Of a DNA stretch of 5,487 nt, positions 1 through 5,379 are shown piece after piece. The number at the start of each line of letters is the position of its first letter. Positions within the stretch are counted from its first letter, which is position 1. The translations under genes were made by a program, and so were the position numbers. Below the pieces are notes generated by a model. That model did no database searches, was not told the DNA's origin, and saw nothing but the letters and a program-made list of their open reading frames with translations. The DNA comes from Paramuribaculum sp. (GTDB lineage: Bacteria > Bacteroidota > Bacteroidia > Bacteroidales > Muribaculaceae): assembly GCA_009775605.1 (NCBI GenBank), contig VSPV01000147.1, positions 1-5,487 of the forward strand. The letters are read 5' to 3'.

Positions 1-149
1 CTATTCTGGCTGTGGTTGCCATCGCATTCCTTTGCGCAACGCTTTTCACTACCGGAGCTTCCCTCGTTTATCCATCAATAGGAGCAGGTCTTGCTCTCGT
101 GGCATTCATCCTTGTCCTGGTAGCGTTTGTCAATAAATCGACAAACTGA
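1..149 (+). CDS. C-terminal end of an unidentified membrane protein (5' partial)
   Basis: The third forward frame is open from the window edge to a TGA at 147-149 and gives 48 residues. Nearly all are hydrophobic: two stretches (about residues 1-17 and 26-43 of the visible part) look like membrane helices joined by a short turn containing GASLVYPSIGAG, and the protein ends in a short polar tail, VNKSTN. This shows the end of an integral membrane protein with its C-terminus just outside the last helix. The family cannot be named from so little. It is followed 39 bases later by a strong terminator, so it is probably the last gene of its own transcription unit. It is too short for a signature motif, but an uninterrupted hydrophobic frame ending before a terminator makes a real gene likely. 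Confidence 0.6.
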   Translation, partial: ILAVVAIAFLCATLFTTGASLVYPSIGAGLALVAFILVLVAFVNKSTN

Positions 150-188
150 TATCCTGAGCTCAATTCTATTTAGATAAATAATACTAAG

Positions 189-229
189 CGGCCTCTTTCG
201 TCCGGCATACGGAGAGAGGGGCCGTTTTT
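189..229 (+). terminator. Rho-independent terminator after the upstream membrane protein gene
   Basis: Bases 189-204 pair with 210-224 around a five-base loop (205-209, GCATA). The outer stem CGGCC/GGCCG is perfect. The inner part pairs TCTTTC-TCCG with CGGAGAGAGG, with one bulged G at 200 and two G-U pairs. A run of five T follows at 225-229. A GC-rich stem followed directly by a T-run is the classic intrinsic terminator. It separates the upstream gene from the DUF1599 operon. The T-run is also the start of the next promoter's -33 box. Confidence 0.88.
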
Positions 230-257
230 GTGCCGTAAATAAAATTATGTACCTTTG
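227..257 (+). promoter_or_regulatory. Bacteroidota-type promoter for the DUF1599 operon
   Basis: TTTG at 227-230, a 19-base spacer, then TACCTTTG at 250-257 match the Bacteroidota primary sigma factor consensus (-33 TTTG, -7 TAnnTTTG) exactly. Transcription would start around 263-265, giving a leader of about 37 bases to the ATG at 301. The leader is A/T-rich (for example AATAAACAAATCCAAATTT) with no Shine-Dalgarno motif, as is usual in this phylum. The -33 box lies inside the T-tract of the preceding terminator. Confidence 0.85.
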
Positions 258-300
258 CATTAACCCGTACAGGGCTTAATAAACAAATCCAAATTTACTC

Positions 301-861
301 ATGCAGGAAACCATCAGCACTGACTCTGTCGCTACGAATGTGCAGTTCGATGCCGCGCTTAAAGCTTGTCGCGATATCTTTGTGAAGAAACTGGACGATT
401 ATGGAGCTTCATGGCGTATATTGCGCCCGTGTTCGCTCACTGACCAGATTTTTATCAAGGCCAAGCGTATCCGTTCGCTCGAAGAGGGTGGAGTAGCTAT
501 GGTCGACGAAGGCATCCTTCCTGAGTTCATGGCGATTGTGAACTATGGTATTGTAGGGCTTATTCAACTTGAACTCGGGGCTGCGGACACTCCCGATATC
601 AGTGCATCCCGTGCATTGGAGCTTTATGACCGATATGCAGCTGAGGCAAAGGCTCTCATGATTGCTAAGAATCACGATTACGATGAAGCGTGGCGCGGAA
701 TGCGTGTAAAGAGCTATACCGATTTTATTCTCACAAAAGTGAGCCGCACTAAGCAGATAGAAGACAATGGGGGGCACACTTCCGTAAGCGAAGGGATAGA
801 TGCCAATTATATGGATATGATTAATTACGCGGTATTCGGTATAATCAAACTTACAGAATGA
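301..861 (+). CDS. DUF1599 domain protein with two tandem repeats
   Basis: The 186-aa protein consists of two diverged copies of one all-alpha unit. Copy 1 spans about residues 17-91 and copy 2 about 107-186. Matching landmarks are DDYGASWR (32-39) and HDYDEAWR (125-132); KAKRIRSLEEGG (53-64) and KVSRTKQIEDNGG (146-158); and NYGIVGLIQL (81-90) and NYAVFGIIKL (175-184). This fits DUF1599, which I recall as renamed 'nucleotide modification associated domain 1' in Pfam; the biochemical role is not established as far as I know. There is no signal peptide, so it should be cytoplasmic. The spaced acidic residues and the NY motif recall all-alpha NTP pyrophosphatases of the MazG kind, which is only inference. 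It is first in its operon, 43 bases after the -7 box, and its TGA overlaps the next gene's ATG (ATGA at 858-861). The ATG at 301 is the only sensible start, since it precedes the first repeat with a short polar lead. Confidence 0.85.
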   Translation: MQETISTDSVATNVQFDAALKACRDIFVKKLDDYGASWRILRPCSLTDQIFIKAKRIRSLEEGGVAMVDEGILPEFMAIVNYGIVGLIQLELGAADTPDISASRALELYDRYAAEAKALMIAKNHDYDEAWRGMRVKSYTDFILTKVSRTKQIEDNGGHTSVSEGIDANYMDMINYAVFGIIKLTE

Positions 862-2225
862 ACGTGACTGACATCTCATCGGCGCAGCTTCCCCTAAGCC
901 AAAAACGGGATAGGAAAAGAATCACATTGTGGAGCGTATGGATTCTGCGGGTAGTTGTGGGCGCGGTGTTCATAGTAAGCGGTGTTGCCAAAGACATTGA
1001 CCTGTGGGGTTTCGTTTTTAAAATAGAAGAATATCTCAATGTCTGGGCGGTACACGTTCCGAGGTCGCTGGTAGTGACATTTTCTTTCTTGCTGTCCGCT
1101 TCTGAATTCTTGTGTGGTGTCTTTTTGCTGTTCGGTTGCTACCGCCGGTCGGCTTTGTGGGTCATGGCTGCCATGATGGCGTTCATGCTTCCTCTTACAT
1201 TTTATATAATGGTGGCAAATCCGGTGAGCGACTGTGGGTGCTTCGGTGATTTTATGCATATTTCAAATACGGCCACGTTTATTAAAAATATAGTATTGTC
1301 GGCTGCAATCATATACCTGCTTCCACGTAACGGACGGTATGACGGACTTTTCCGGCCGGGCCTTCAGTGGGTAGTGGCTGTGCTCTGCGGTCTGTATGCT
1401 CTCTCGGTTGGCTGGATTGGCTATAATGTGCAGCCTATGGTCGATTTCAGGTCGTTTCCCCAAGGAACTCTTCTTACCCCGGCAGACGGGGAGGAAAGCG
1501 AGGATTCCGATATCCGATTTGAATTCATTTATTCAAAAGACGGTGAGGAACGTGCTTTCAGCGCCGAAGAACTCCCTGATTCAACATGGACATTCGTTGA
1601 TCGTCGGGTAGTATCGGGACAAGAGGCCTCATCCCTTACGGAACTTTCAGTTTACGATAGTGATGGAGTGGACGCGACGGCGGATGCTTTTCCGGATGAG
1701 GGCGAGCAGATGACGATAGTGCTTCCGCAGTATTCGCGCGCCGATGCTTCTTACACCTATACAGTGAATGAGCTTCAGCATCTCATGGAAAGAAGGGGAG
1801 GCCGACTTATAGAGGTGGCTGCCATACCTGAAGACCAGATTGATGACTGGGCGGATATTTCCATGGCATCCTATCCGATCTATACTGCCGATGAGACCAC
1901 TCTCAAGGAACTTTCCCGCGGCACCATGTCGGTAGTCTACACGAAAGACGGCGTAGTGCAATGGAAACGCAGTCTATGGTCTGTGCCCCCTACAGTTCTC
2001 AACCTTCCGGGAAGCGACGTGGAGGAAGTCATAGAATCGCTTCGTCCATGGAGTTCATACGATTTCATAAGAATGAGCCTTGTGCTGGCAGCCGTTTTAT
2101 TGCTTCTTGCGGCCGCTGACCGGGCCGCGGTTCTCAGACACATAATCCGCGGGCGCTCTCGGAGAAATAAAAAAGCTGCAGTTGAGGCAAAGGAAAAAAA
2201 GCAACAATCCGAAAATAATAGCTAA
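858..2225 (+). CDS. MauE/DoxX-like membrane protein with periplasmic thioredoxin-like domain (BT_3928-like)
   Basis: The 455-aa inner-membrane protein has a basic N-terminal tail (KRDRKR, 16-21) and about five helices (25-44, 70-94, 97-119, 137-155, 168-188). A large soluble part (about 190-403), a sixth helix (405-420) and a basic cytoplasmic tail follow. Arg/Lys-rich loops (95-98, 156-166, 427-439) and the odd helix count place the soluble part in the periplasm. The loop before helix 4 carries DCGCFGD (125-131), the MauE/DoxX-type signature with Cys126 and Cys128, also on the periplasmic side. Residues about 284-378 read like a thioredoxin/AhpC-type fold: a TIVLP strand, a helix, RLIEVAAIP, YPIYTADETTLKELSRG, then SVVYTKDGVVQWK. 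They contain no cysteine. MauE proteins assist disulfide chemistry in methylamine dehydrogenase maturation; a redox or envelope role here is inference. Translation is coupled to the DUF1599 gene by ATGA. From memory, Bacteroides genomes call this the BT_3928 family and place it next to tpiA. Confidence 0.85.
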   Translation: MNVTDISSAQLPLSQKRDRKRITLWSVWILRVVVGAVFIVSGVAKDIDLWGFVFKIEEYLNVWAVHVPRSLVVTFSFLLSASEFLCGVFLLFGCYRRSALWVMAAMMAFMLPLTFYIMVANPVSDCGCFGDFMHISNTATFIKNIVLSAAIIYLLPRNGRYDGLFRPGLQWVVAVLCGLYALSVGWIGYNVQPMVDFRSFPQGTLLTPADGEESEDSDIRFEFIYSKDGEERAFSAEELPDSTWTFVDRRVVSGQEASSLTELSVYDSDGVDATADAFPDEGEQMTIVLPQYSRADASYTYTVNELQHLMERRGGRLIEVAAIPEDQIDDWADISMASYPIYTADETTLKELSRGTMSVVYTKDGVVQWKRSLWSVPPTVLNLPGSDVEEVIESLRPWSSYDFIRMSLVLAAVLLLLAAADRAAVLRHIIRGRSRRNKKAAVEAKEKKQQSENNS

Positions 2226-2230
2226 ATTTG
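2223..2230 (+). promoter_or_regulatory. Candidate -7 box of a tpiA promoter, overlapping the upstream stop codon
   Basis: TAAATTTG is a perfect TAnnTTTG match, and its first three bases are the TAA stop of the membrane protein gene. It would give a start near 2236-2238 and a leader of about 43 bases to tpiA. At the ideal 19-base distance the sequence is AGCA, so no -33 TTTG supports it. It may be a weak or activator-dependent promoter. Otherwise tpiA is read through from the 227-257 promoter. Confidence 0.45.
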
Positions 2231-2279
2231 CAATCGCAGAAAGAAAAGTAATCAAATTCATCCTAAACATATAATAGCA

Positions 2280-3035
2280 ATGAGAAAAAACATCGTGGCA
2301 GGTAACTGGAAAATGAACACCACTCTTCCCGAAGGCCTGCAGTTAGCTAAAGAGGTTAATGATGCCCTGAAAGGCGTTGATGCAAAATGCGACGTAATAA
2401 TCTGCGTGCCTTTCACTCATCTCGCTTCAATCAACGGCGTGATTGACAAAAACCGTCTGGGCCTTGGCGCTGAAAACTGCGCTGACCACGTATCCGGCGC
2501 CTATACCGGCGAGGTTTCAGCTCCTATGGTTGCTTCAACCGGCGCTACTTATGTGATTCTTGGCCACTCAGAGCGCCGTCAATATTACGGCGAGACCTCC
2601 GAGACCCTGAAAGAGAAAGTGAAACTTGCTCTTGCAAATGGCCTCACTCCTATTTTCTGCATTGGCGAGGTGCTCGAAGAGCGCGAGGCCGGCAAACATT
2701 TCGAGGTTGTAAAGACTCAGATTGAGGATGCTCTCTTTGACCTTTCAGCTGAGGATTTCTCCAAGCTCATCCTTGCTTACGAACCCGTTTGGGCCATCGG
2801 TACCGGCAAGACTGCTACCGACGACCAGGCACAGGAAATACACGCCTATATCCGTAGCGTGATCGAAGGTAAATATGGCAAAGAGGTTGCTGAGAACACT
2901 TCTATCCTTTATGGTGGCTCATGCAAGCCCTCTAACGCAAAGGCTCTCTTCGCTAAACCCGATGTTGACGGTGGCCTCATTGGAGGCGCTGCGCTTAAAG
3001 CCGACAGCTTCATGGGTATAGTAGAGGCATTCTGA
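2280..3035 (+). CDS. tpiA: Triosephosphate isomerase
   Basis: The cytoplasmic enzyme interconverts dihydroxyacetone phosphate and glyceraldehyde 3-phosphate in glycolysis and gluconeogenesis. All hallmarks are present in the 251-aa product, which is the usual length. N9 and K11 lie in GNWKMN. The catalytic histidine H96 lies in YVILGHSERRQYYGE, and the catalytic base E168 in LAYEPVWAIGTGKTA, where 171-177 is mobile loop 6. The phosphate-binding motifs are YGGS (211-214) and GGA (235-237). The gene begins 54 bases after the membrane protein gene, following an A-rich leader. GGC glycine, GGT/GGC alternation and GAG/AAG-type codons are more uniform than in its neighbours, as expected for a highly expressed gene. 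A terminator follows 20 bases after the stop. It is intact, with no unusual substitutions in the active site. Confidence 0.98.
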   Translation: MRKNIVAGNWKMNTTLPEGLQLAKEVNDALKGVDAKCDVIICVPFTHLASINGVIDKNRLGLGAENCADHVSGAYTGEVSAPMVASTGATYVILGHSERRQYYGETSETLKEKVKLALANGLTPIFCIGEVLEEREAGKHFEVVKTQIEDALFDLSAEDFSKLILAYEPVWAIGTGKTATDDQAQEIHAYIRSVIEGKYGKEVAENTSILYGGSCKPSNAKALFAKPDVDGGLIGGAALKADSFMGIVEAF

Positions 3036-3055
3036 TAACAATTGGTTTATTTAAT

Positions 3056-3096
3056 AGCGTCCGGAAGCGCAATGCCTCCGGGCGCTTTTGCTTTTC
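3056..3096 (+). terminator. Rho-independent terminator after tpiA
   Basis: AGCGTCCGGA (3056-3065) pairs along all ten bases with TCCGGGCGCT (3077-3086), with one G-U pair. The 11-base loop (3066-3076) can itself close two more pairs. The downstream strand is T-rich: TTTT at 3086-3089, then GC and TTTT at 3092-3095. It lies 20 bases beyond the tpiA stop and ends the first operon. Confidence 0.88.
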
Positions 3097-3121
3097 AATT
3101 GGCAAAAATGTATTATCTTTG
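3087..3121 (+). promoter_or_regulatory. Promoter for the SPOR-folE unit
   Basis: TATCTTTG at 3114-3121 is a perfect -7 box. The best -33 TTTG is at 3087-3090, inside the terminator tail, but the spacer of 23 bases is longer than the usual 19-21; TTG at 3099-3101 is too close. Start of transcription is expected near 3127-3129, which leaves about 24 bases before the ATG at 3152. The -7 call is firm and the -33 call is weak. Confidence 0.65.
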
Positions 3122-3146
3122 CGAAAGCGTAACAAACCGCTTTTGC
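3121..3146 (+). repeat. Inverted repeat across the transcription start of the SPOR gene
   Basis: GCGAAAGCG (3121-3129) and CGCTTTTGC (3138-3146) form a 9-bp inverted repeat with eight exact pairs and one G-T, separated by 8 bases. It begins at the last base of the -7 box and ends six bases before the start codon. Because the left arm lies mostly upstream of the expected RNA start, a protein-binding operator is more natural than an RNA hairpin. The assignment is inference. Confidence 0.4.
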
Positions 3147-3151
3147 AAACT

Positions 3152-3640
3152 ATGATAAAGAATCTGATCGCAGCAGTTGTAGTTTCGGTAATAACCTGTT
3201 TCTCGATTAAGGCCCAGACGGTTCCTGACGAACCCCTTATAATTACCCATATCACAGCCTCGGGCGTGAACACTATAAACATGCCTCCCCAGCTTCTCAA
3301 GCTTTTGCAGTATAACCTGGATCAGGAGACTGTAGAAGCCGAGGAAGAAGAGTCGGCAGACGTGCAGCGCGGTGGCGCAAGGGTAGGTTACAGAGTGCAG
3401 GTGTTCAGCGACAATAACCAACGCACCGCAAAAAATGAGGCGCGCTCAAAATCACGCTCCATAGGCTCGCGTTTCCCTAAATACAGAACATACGTAAGCT
3501 ACACTTCCCCTTATTGGCGTTTGCGCGTAGGAGACTTCCGTACACGTCAGGAGGCTACTGCGGCGGCGGATGAACTGCGTGAGGCTTTCCCGTCATACAG
3601 CAAGGAAATAAGAGTGGTGAGAGACCGTATAAATCTCTGA
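3152..3640 (+). CDS. Secreted SPOR-domain protein
   Basis: The 162-aa protein starts with a signal peptide: MIKN, a hydrophobic core (residues 5-18), and a likely cleavage after SIKA (A21/Q22). A linker follows, with an acidic patch EAEEEES (about 61-68). The C-terminal SPOR-like domain covers about 77-160: GYRVQVFSDN begins the first strand, a Lys/Arg-rich helix follows, then YWRLRVGDFRTRQEA, and a final helix and strand end at the C-terminus. SPOR domains bind glycan strands of peptidoglycan lacking stem peptides, often at division sites; the role of this single-domain periplasmic form is not known to me. An upstream in-frame TTG at 3119 would add 11 residues, but it sits inside the -7 box, so ATG 3152 is chosen. 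C16 is not in a proper lipobox (VITC), so a lipoprotein is unlikely. folE follows after 72 bases and is probably co-transcribed. Confidence 0.88.
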   Translation: MIKNLIAAVVVSVITCFSIKAQTVPDEPLIITHITASGVNTINMPPQLLKLLQYNLDQETVEAEEEESADVQRGGARVGYRVQVFSDNNQRTAKNEARSKSRSIGSRFPKYRTYVSYTSPYWRLRVGDFRTRQEATAAADELREAFPSYSKEIRVVRDRINL

Positions 3641-3712
3641 AACGGGAAACAGTTGTCGGAATGTAGTATAGCCATCGGTTTTGGTATAACTTTATAATTA
3701 ATCGCTATAGGT

Positions 3713-4294
3713 ATGTCAGACAAATTTAGCGAGGATGAGACTATTGCCGAAATTGCATCACATTACAAGGCAATATTGGAGTTGATAGGCGAGGATGTTG
3801 ACCGTCAGGGCCTCCTTAAAACGCCGGAAAGAGCAGCTAAAGCGCTTTGGTACGTGACCCGGGGCTACCGTCAGAATATAGAGAGCGTTGTCAATGGCGC
3901 TCTGTTTGAGAACTCGGGCTCTGGCAAGATTGTAGTGGTGCGGGATATTGAATTTTATTCCCTTTGTGAGCATCATATCCTTCCGTTTTTCGGCCACATG
4001 GACATCGGATATATACCTGGTGAGAATATAATCGGGTTGAGCAAAGTGGCGCGAATAGTGGATATGTTCAGCCGTCGTCTTCAGGTTCAGGAACGCCTCA
4101 CCGAGGAGATTGCCGATGCTTTGATGGGATGTATTGGTGCGCAGGGGGTGATTGTGAGAGCCCGGGCACATCATCTATGCATGGAAATGCGAGGGGTAGG
4201 GAAGCAGGATTCCACCACCGTTGCTCTCGCTACCCGCGGACTCTTTGCAACTGACAGGAGTCTGAGGGAGGAGTTCCTCTCCCTTATTCGTTGA
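3713..4294 (+). CDS. folE: GTP cyclohydrolase I
   Basis: FolE converts GTP to 7,8-dihydroneopterin triphosphate and formate, the entry step of tetrahydrofolate (and other pterin or deazapurine) synthesis, in the cytoplasm as a toroidal decamer. The 193-aa product carries the full family signature. SLCEHHILPFFG (83-94) supplies zinc ligand C85 and H87/H88. IGLSKVARIVDMFSRRLQVQE (107-127) is the substrate-binding stretch. ARAHHLCMEMRG (150-161) supplies H154 and the second zinc cysteine C156. These correspond to C110, H112/H113, H179 and C181 of the E. coli enzyme, with a constant offset of 25. It is shorter than the E. coli protein (222 aa) only at the N-terminus. An imperfect -7 box (TAACTTTA, 3687-3694) precedes it without a -33 match, so expression is probably from the SPOR promoter. 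Confidence 0.97.
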   Translation: MSDKFSEDETIAEIASHYKAILELIGEDVDRQGLLKTPERAAKALWYVTRGYRQNIESVVNGALFENSGSGKIVVVRDIEFYSLCEHHILPFFGHMDIGYIPGENIIGLSKVARIVDMFSRRLQVQERLTEEIADALMGCIGAQGVIVRARAHHLCMEMRGVGKQDSTTVALATRGLFATDRSLREEFLSLIR

Positions 4295-4447
4295 TGCTCC
4301 TTACAGGACTGTTTTATTGCTTCTTTATTATAAAGGAGTGATCCAGGACTCAAATTGATGTCCAAGCTGCCTTAATTTGTAGGATGACTGCCGTGCGGCC
4401 AACGTAATGCTTTGACGTCGACAGCTCCATGGTATAAGCCGGTTTTT

Positions 4448-4473
4448 AGGGGTTGCAGCGGCCTCTGTTTTTT
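4448..4473 (+). terminator. Probable intrinsic terminator of the SPOR-folE unit
   Basis: AGGGGTTG (4448-4455) pairs with CGGCCTCT (4459-4466) around a three-base loop, giving eight pairs of which three are G-U. One G and then six T (4468-4473) follow. The stem is weaker than the other two terminators and lies about 150 bases after the folE stop. On the minus strand it has no T-run, so it would not stop transcription from the HTH gene. The rest of 4295-4527 shows no ORF or RNA gene that I recognise. Confidence 0.5.
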
Positions 4474-4527
4474 ATGCCGTACAGAAATGCCAGTTTGAGT
4501 TGCGGAGAATAGGAGCGGTATCAATCT

Positions 4528-5094
4528 TTATTTCGGCCGTGAGGGCGTGAAGCTTTCGAAGCTGTTGTCGCTATAATATACTATTATATTTACTATACTT
4601 TTTCCACCAGTGGGATTGAATGAGATGGTAGGAGAGGTGGAGGCGGAATAAGCTTCTTTTTCCGGCACGACATCGTTTTCTTCGGCCTGAGCGCGATTTT
4701 CCGGCAAATTTACAGCACTATTTACCTCGATTGCGTCTGACGAATTATCTGGAGCCGGATCCTGATAGTTGGTGTTGAAGTCTATCGTAGCGCTAACGGT
4801 TTCTTTGTCACTTGGTTGGGGGAGCGAAAATTCAAGATTCGGGGCTGATTGAGGCTCTGAGATTTTGATATTTGAATTGAACAGCATAGTGCCTTCGCCA
4901 AACATAAGCCACATCACACTTAGCTCCGGATAAGCTTCATGGATTTTTCCGATAAGTTCATCGCTCACTTTCCTGTTGCGTCCGTTCAGGAGCTGCGACA
5001 GGGAAGGGCGGGGAATTTTACAAGTATCAGCAAACTGAGTCACAGGAATTGCCAGATAATTTATGAATTCTTTAAGCCTTGAAACGATGTCCAT
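4528..5094 (-). CDS. XRE-like helix-turn-helix protein with disordered linker
   Basis: The 188-aa protein begins with a helix-turn-helix of the XRE/CI-repressor type (about 4-60): VTQFADTCKIPRPSLSQLLN (18-37) holds the two HTH helices, with the recognition helix near 30-38. YPELSVMWLMFGEGTML (55-71) matches the 'NP.WL..GEG.M' ending common in Bacteroidota XRE proteins. Residues about 74-160 are rich in S, N, P, E and D without clear structure. The last 25 residues form a compact hydrophobic-aromatic patch, SIVNIIVYYSDNSFESFTP, which I recall seeing at the end of other Bacteroidales HTH proteins. It lacks a peptidase or sensor domain, so the signal it responds to is unknown. The gene is convergent to folE and preceded by a strong promoter and TTTRCAAA sites that suggest autoregulation. 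A membrane or DNA-organising role cannot be excluded. Confidence 0.85.
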   Translation of the reverse strand: MDIVSRLKEFINYLAIPVTQFADTCKIPRPSLSQLLNGRNRKVSDELIGKIHEAYPELSVMWLMFGEGTMLFNSNIKISEPQSAPNLEFSLPQPSDKETVSATIDFNTNYQDPAPDNSSDAIEVNSAVNLPENRAQAEENDVVPEKEAYSASTSPTISFNPTGGKSIVNIIVYYSDNSFESFTPSRPK

Positions 5095-5124
5095 TTTGTA
5101 AATCTTAAATTTTGTCTTTACAAA
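5095..5124. promoter_or_regulatory. Candidate operator: inverted TTTGTAAA / TTTACAAA pair
   Basis: TTTGTAAA (5095-5102) and TTTACAAA (5117-5124) are exact inverted copies, 22 bases centre to centre, or about two helical turns. The right arm covers part of the -7 box and the left arm touches the start codon of the HTH gene. A dimeric XRE protein bound here would block its own transcription. The sequence is AT-rich, so chance is a real alternative; the role is inference. Confidence 0.35.
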
Positions 5125-5151
5125 TGTAATTATTAAAAATTAAATGGCAAA
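5121..5151 (-). promoter_or_regulatory. Bacteroidota-type promoter of the HTH gene
   Basis: On the minus strand TTTG (5151-5148), a 19-base spacer and TACATTTG (5128-5121) match both consensus boxes exactly. Transcription should start near 5113-5115, about 20 bases before the ATG whose first base is 5094. The leader is A-rich and lacks a Shine-Dalgarno motif. This promoter supports the annotated start. Confidence 0.85.
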
Positions 5152-5185
5152 ATTCGGCTGTTAAAATTTGGGAAGAGAGCTGATT

Positions 5186-5193
5186 TAATTTTG
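5186..5193 (+). promoter_or_regulatory. Candidate rightward -7 box
   Basis: TAATTTTG fits TAnnTTTG perfectly on the plus strand. The only nearby TTTG (5167-5170) leaves a 15-base spacer, which is too short. If active it would fire divergently from the HTH promoter, and the two direct repeats at 5207-5263 would lie just downstream of its start. Confidence 0.3.
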
Positions 5194-5206
5194 CACACCG
5201 ATTGGG

Positions 5207-5263
5207 TTTACAAATAAAAACAGACTCCGTAGGCATATTGTGTGTATTTGCAAATAAAAACAG
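5207..5263 (+). repeat. Two 17-bp direct repeats with a 40-bp period
   Basis: TTTACAAATAAAAACAG (5207-5223) and TTTGCAAATAAAAACAG (5247-5263) agree at 16 of 17 positions. They begin exactly 40 bases apart, with a 23-base spacer that is not repeated. The second copy starts inside a perfect 12-bp palindrome, TATTTGCAAATA (5245-5256). Both contain the TTTRCAAA core also seen at the HTH promoter. A tandem operator for the HTH protein or an iteron-like site is possible; two copies are too few for a CRISPR array. Confidence 0.6.
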
Positions 5264-5323
5264 CGTTGTACTTAAACGACATGAAAAACTTAGAGTTATA
5301 TTAGATGTTATGTGCTTAGATAT

Positions 5324-5336
5324 ATTGATAATCAAT
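5324..5336. repeat. Perfect 13-bp palindrome
   Basis: ATTGAT (5324-5329), a central A, and ATCAAT (5331-5336) form a perfect inverted repeat. It sits in the AT-rich spacer about 200 bases from the HTH gene. It may be a binding site for a dimeric protein. No function is assigned. Confidence 0.4.
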
Positions 5337-5379
5337 GTTTTTATTGGGCGAAACATGGCCGGAGAGGTGATTTTTTCGC

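Noticed and set aside
409..879. Long minus-strand frame opposite the DUF1599 gene
   Set aside because: It is the antisense shadow of a clear repeat-containing protein and its product has no recognisable domain.
3119..3151. TTG start giving the SPOR protein 11 extra residues
   Set aside because: The TTG lies within the -7 box (TATCTTTG), upstream of the expected RNA start, and the extra residues would spoil a clean signal peptide beginning at ATG 3152.
3152..3217. SPOR protein as a lipoprotein through C16
   Set aside because: The residues before the cysteine are VIT, not a lipobox, and a better signal peptidase I site (SIKA/Q) follows.
3687..3694. Separate folE promoter (TAACTTTA)
   Set aside because: The last base of the -7 box mismatches and no TTG or TTTG lies 19-21 bases upstream.
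3758..4174. Minus-strand frame of 138 codons opposite folE
   Set aside because: The plus strand encodes an intact GTP cyclohydrolase I with all zinc ligands; the antisense product is histidine-rich and featureless.
4295..4447. tRNA or small RNA gene between folE and the HTH gene
   Set aside because: I found no cloverleaf, no T-loop motif and only weak hairpins (such as CAAATT/AATTTG at 4351-4379).
5207..5263. Minimal CRISPR array
   Set aside because: There are only two 17-bp repeats with one 23-bp spacer and no cas genes; the repeats are AT-rich and shorter than known CRISPR repeats.
5105..5356. Minus-strand frame of 83 codons upstream of the HTH gene
   Set aside because: It runs through both boxes of the strong HTH promoter, and its product is a low-complexity translation of AT-rich DNA.
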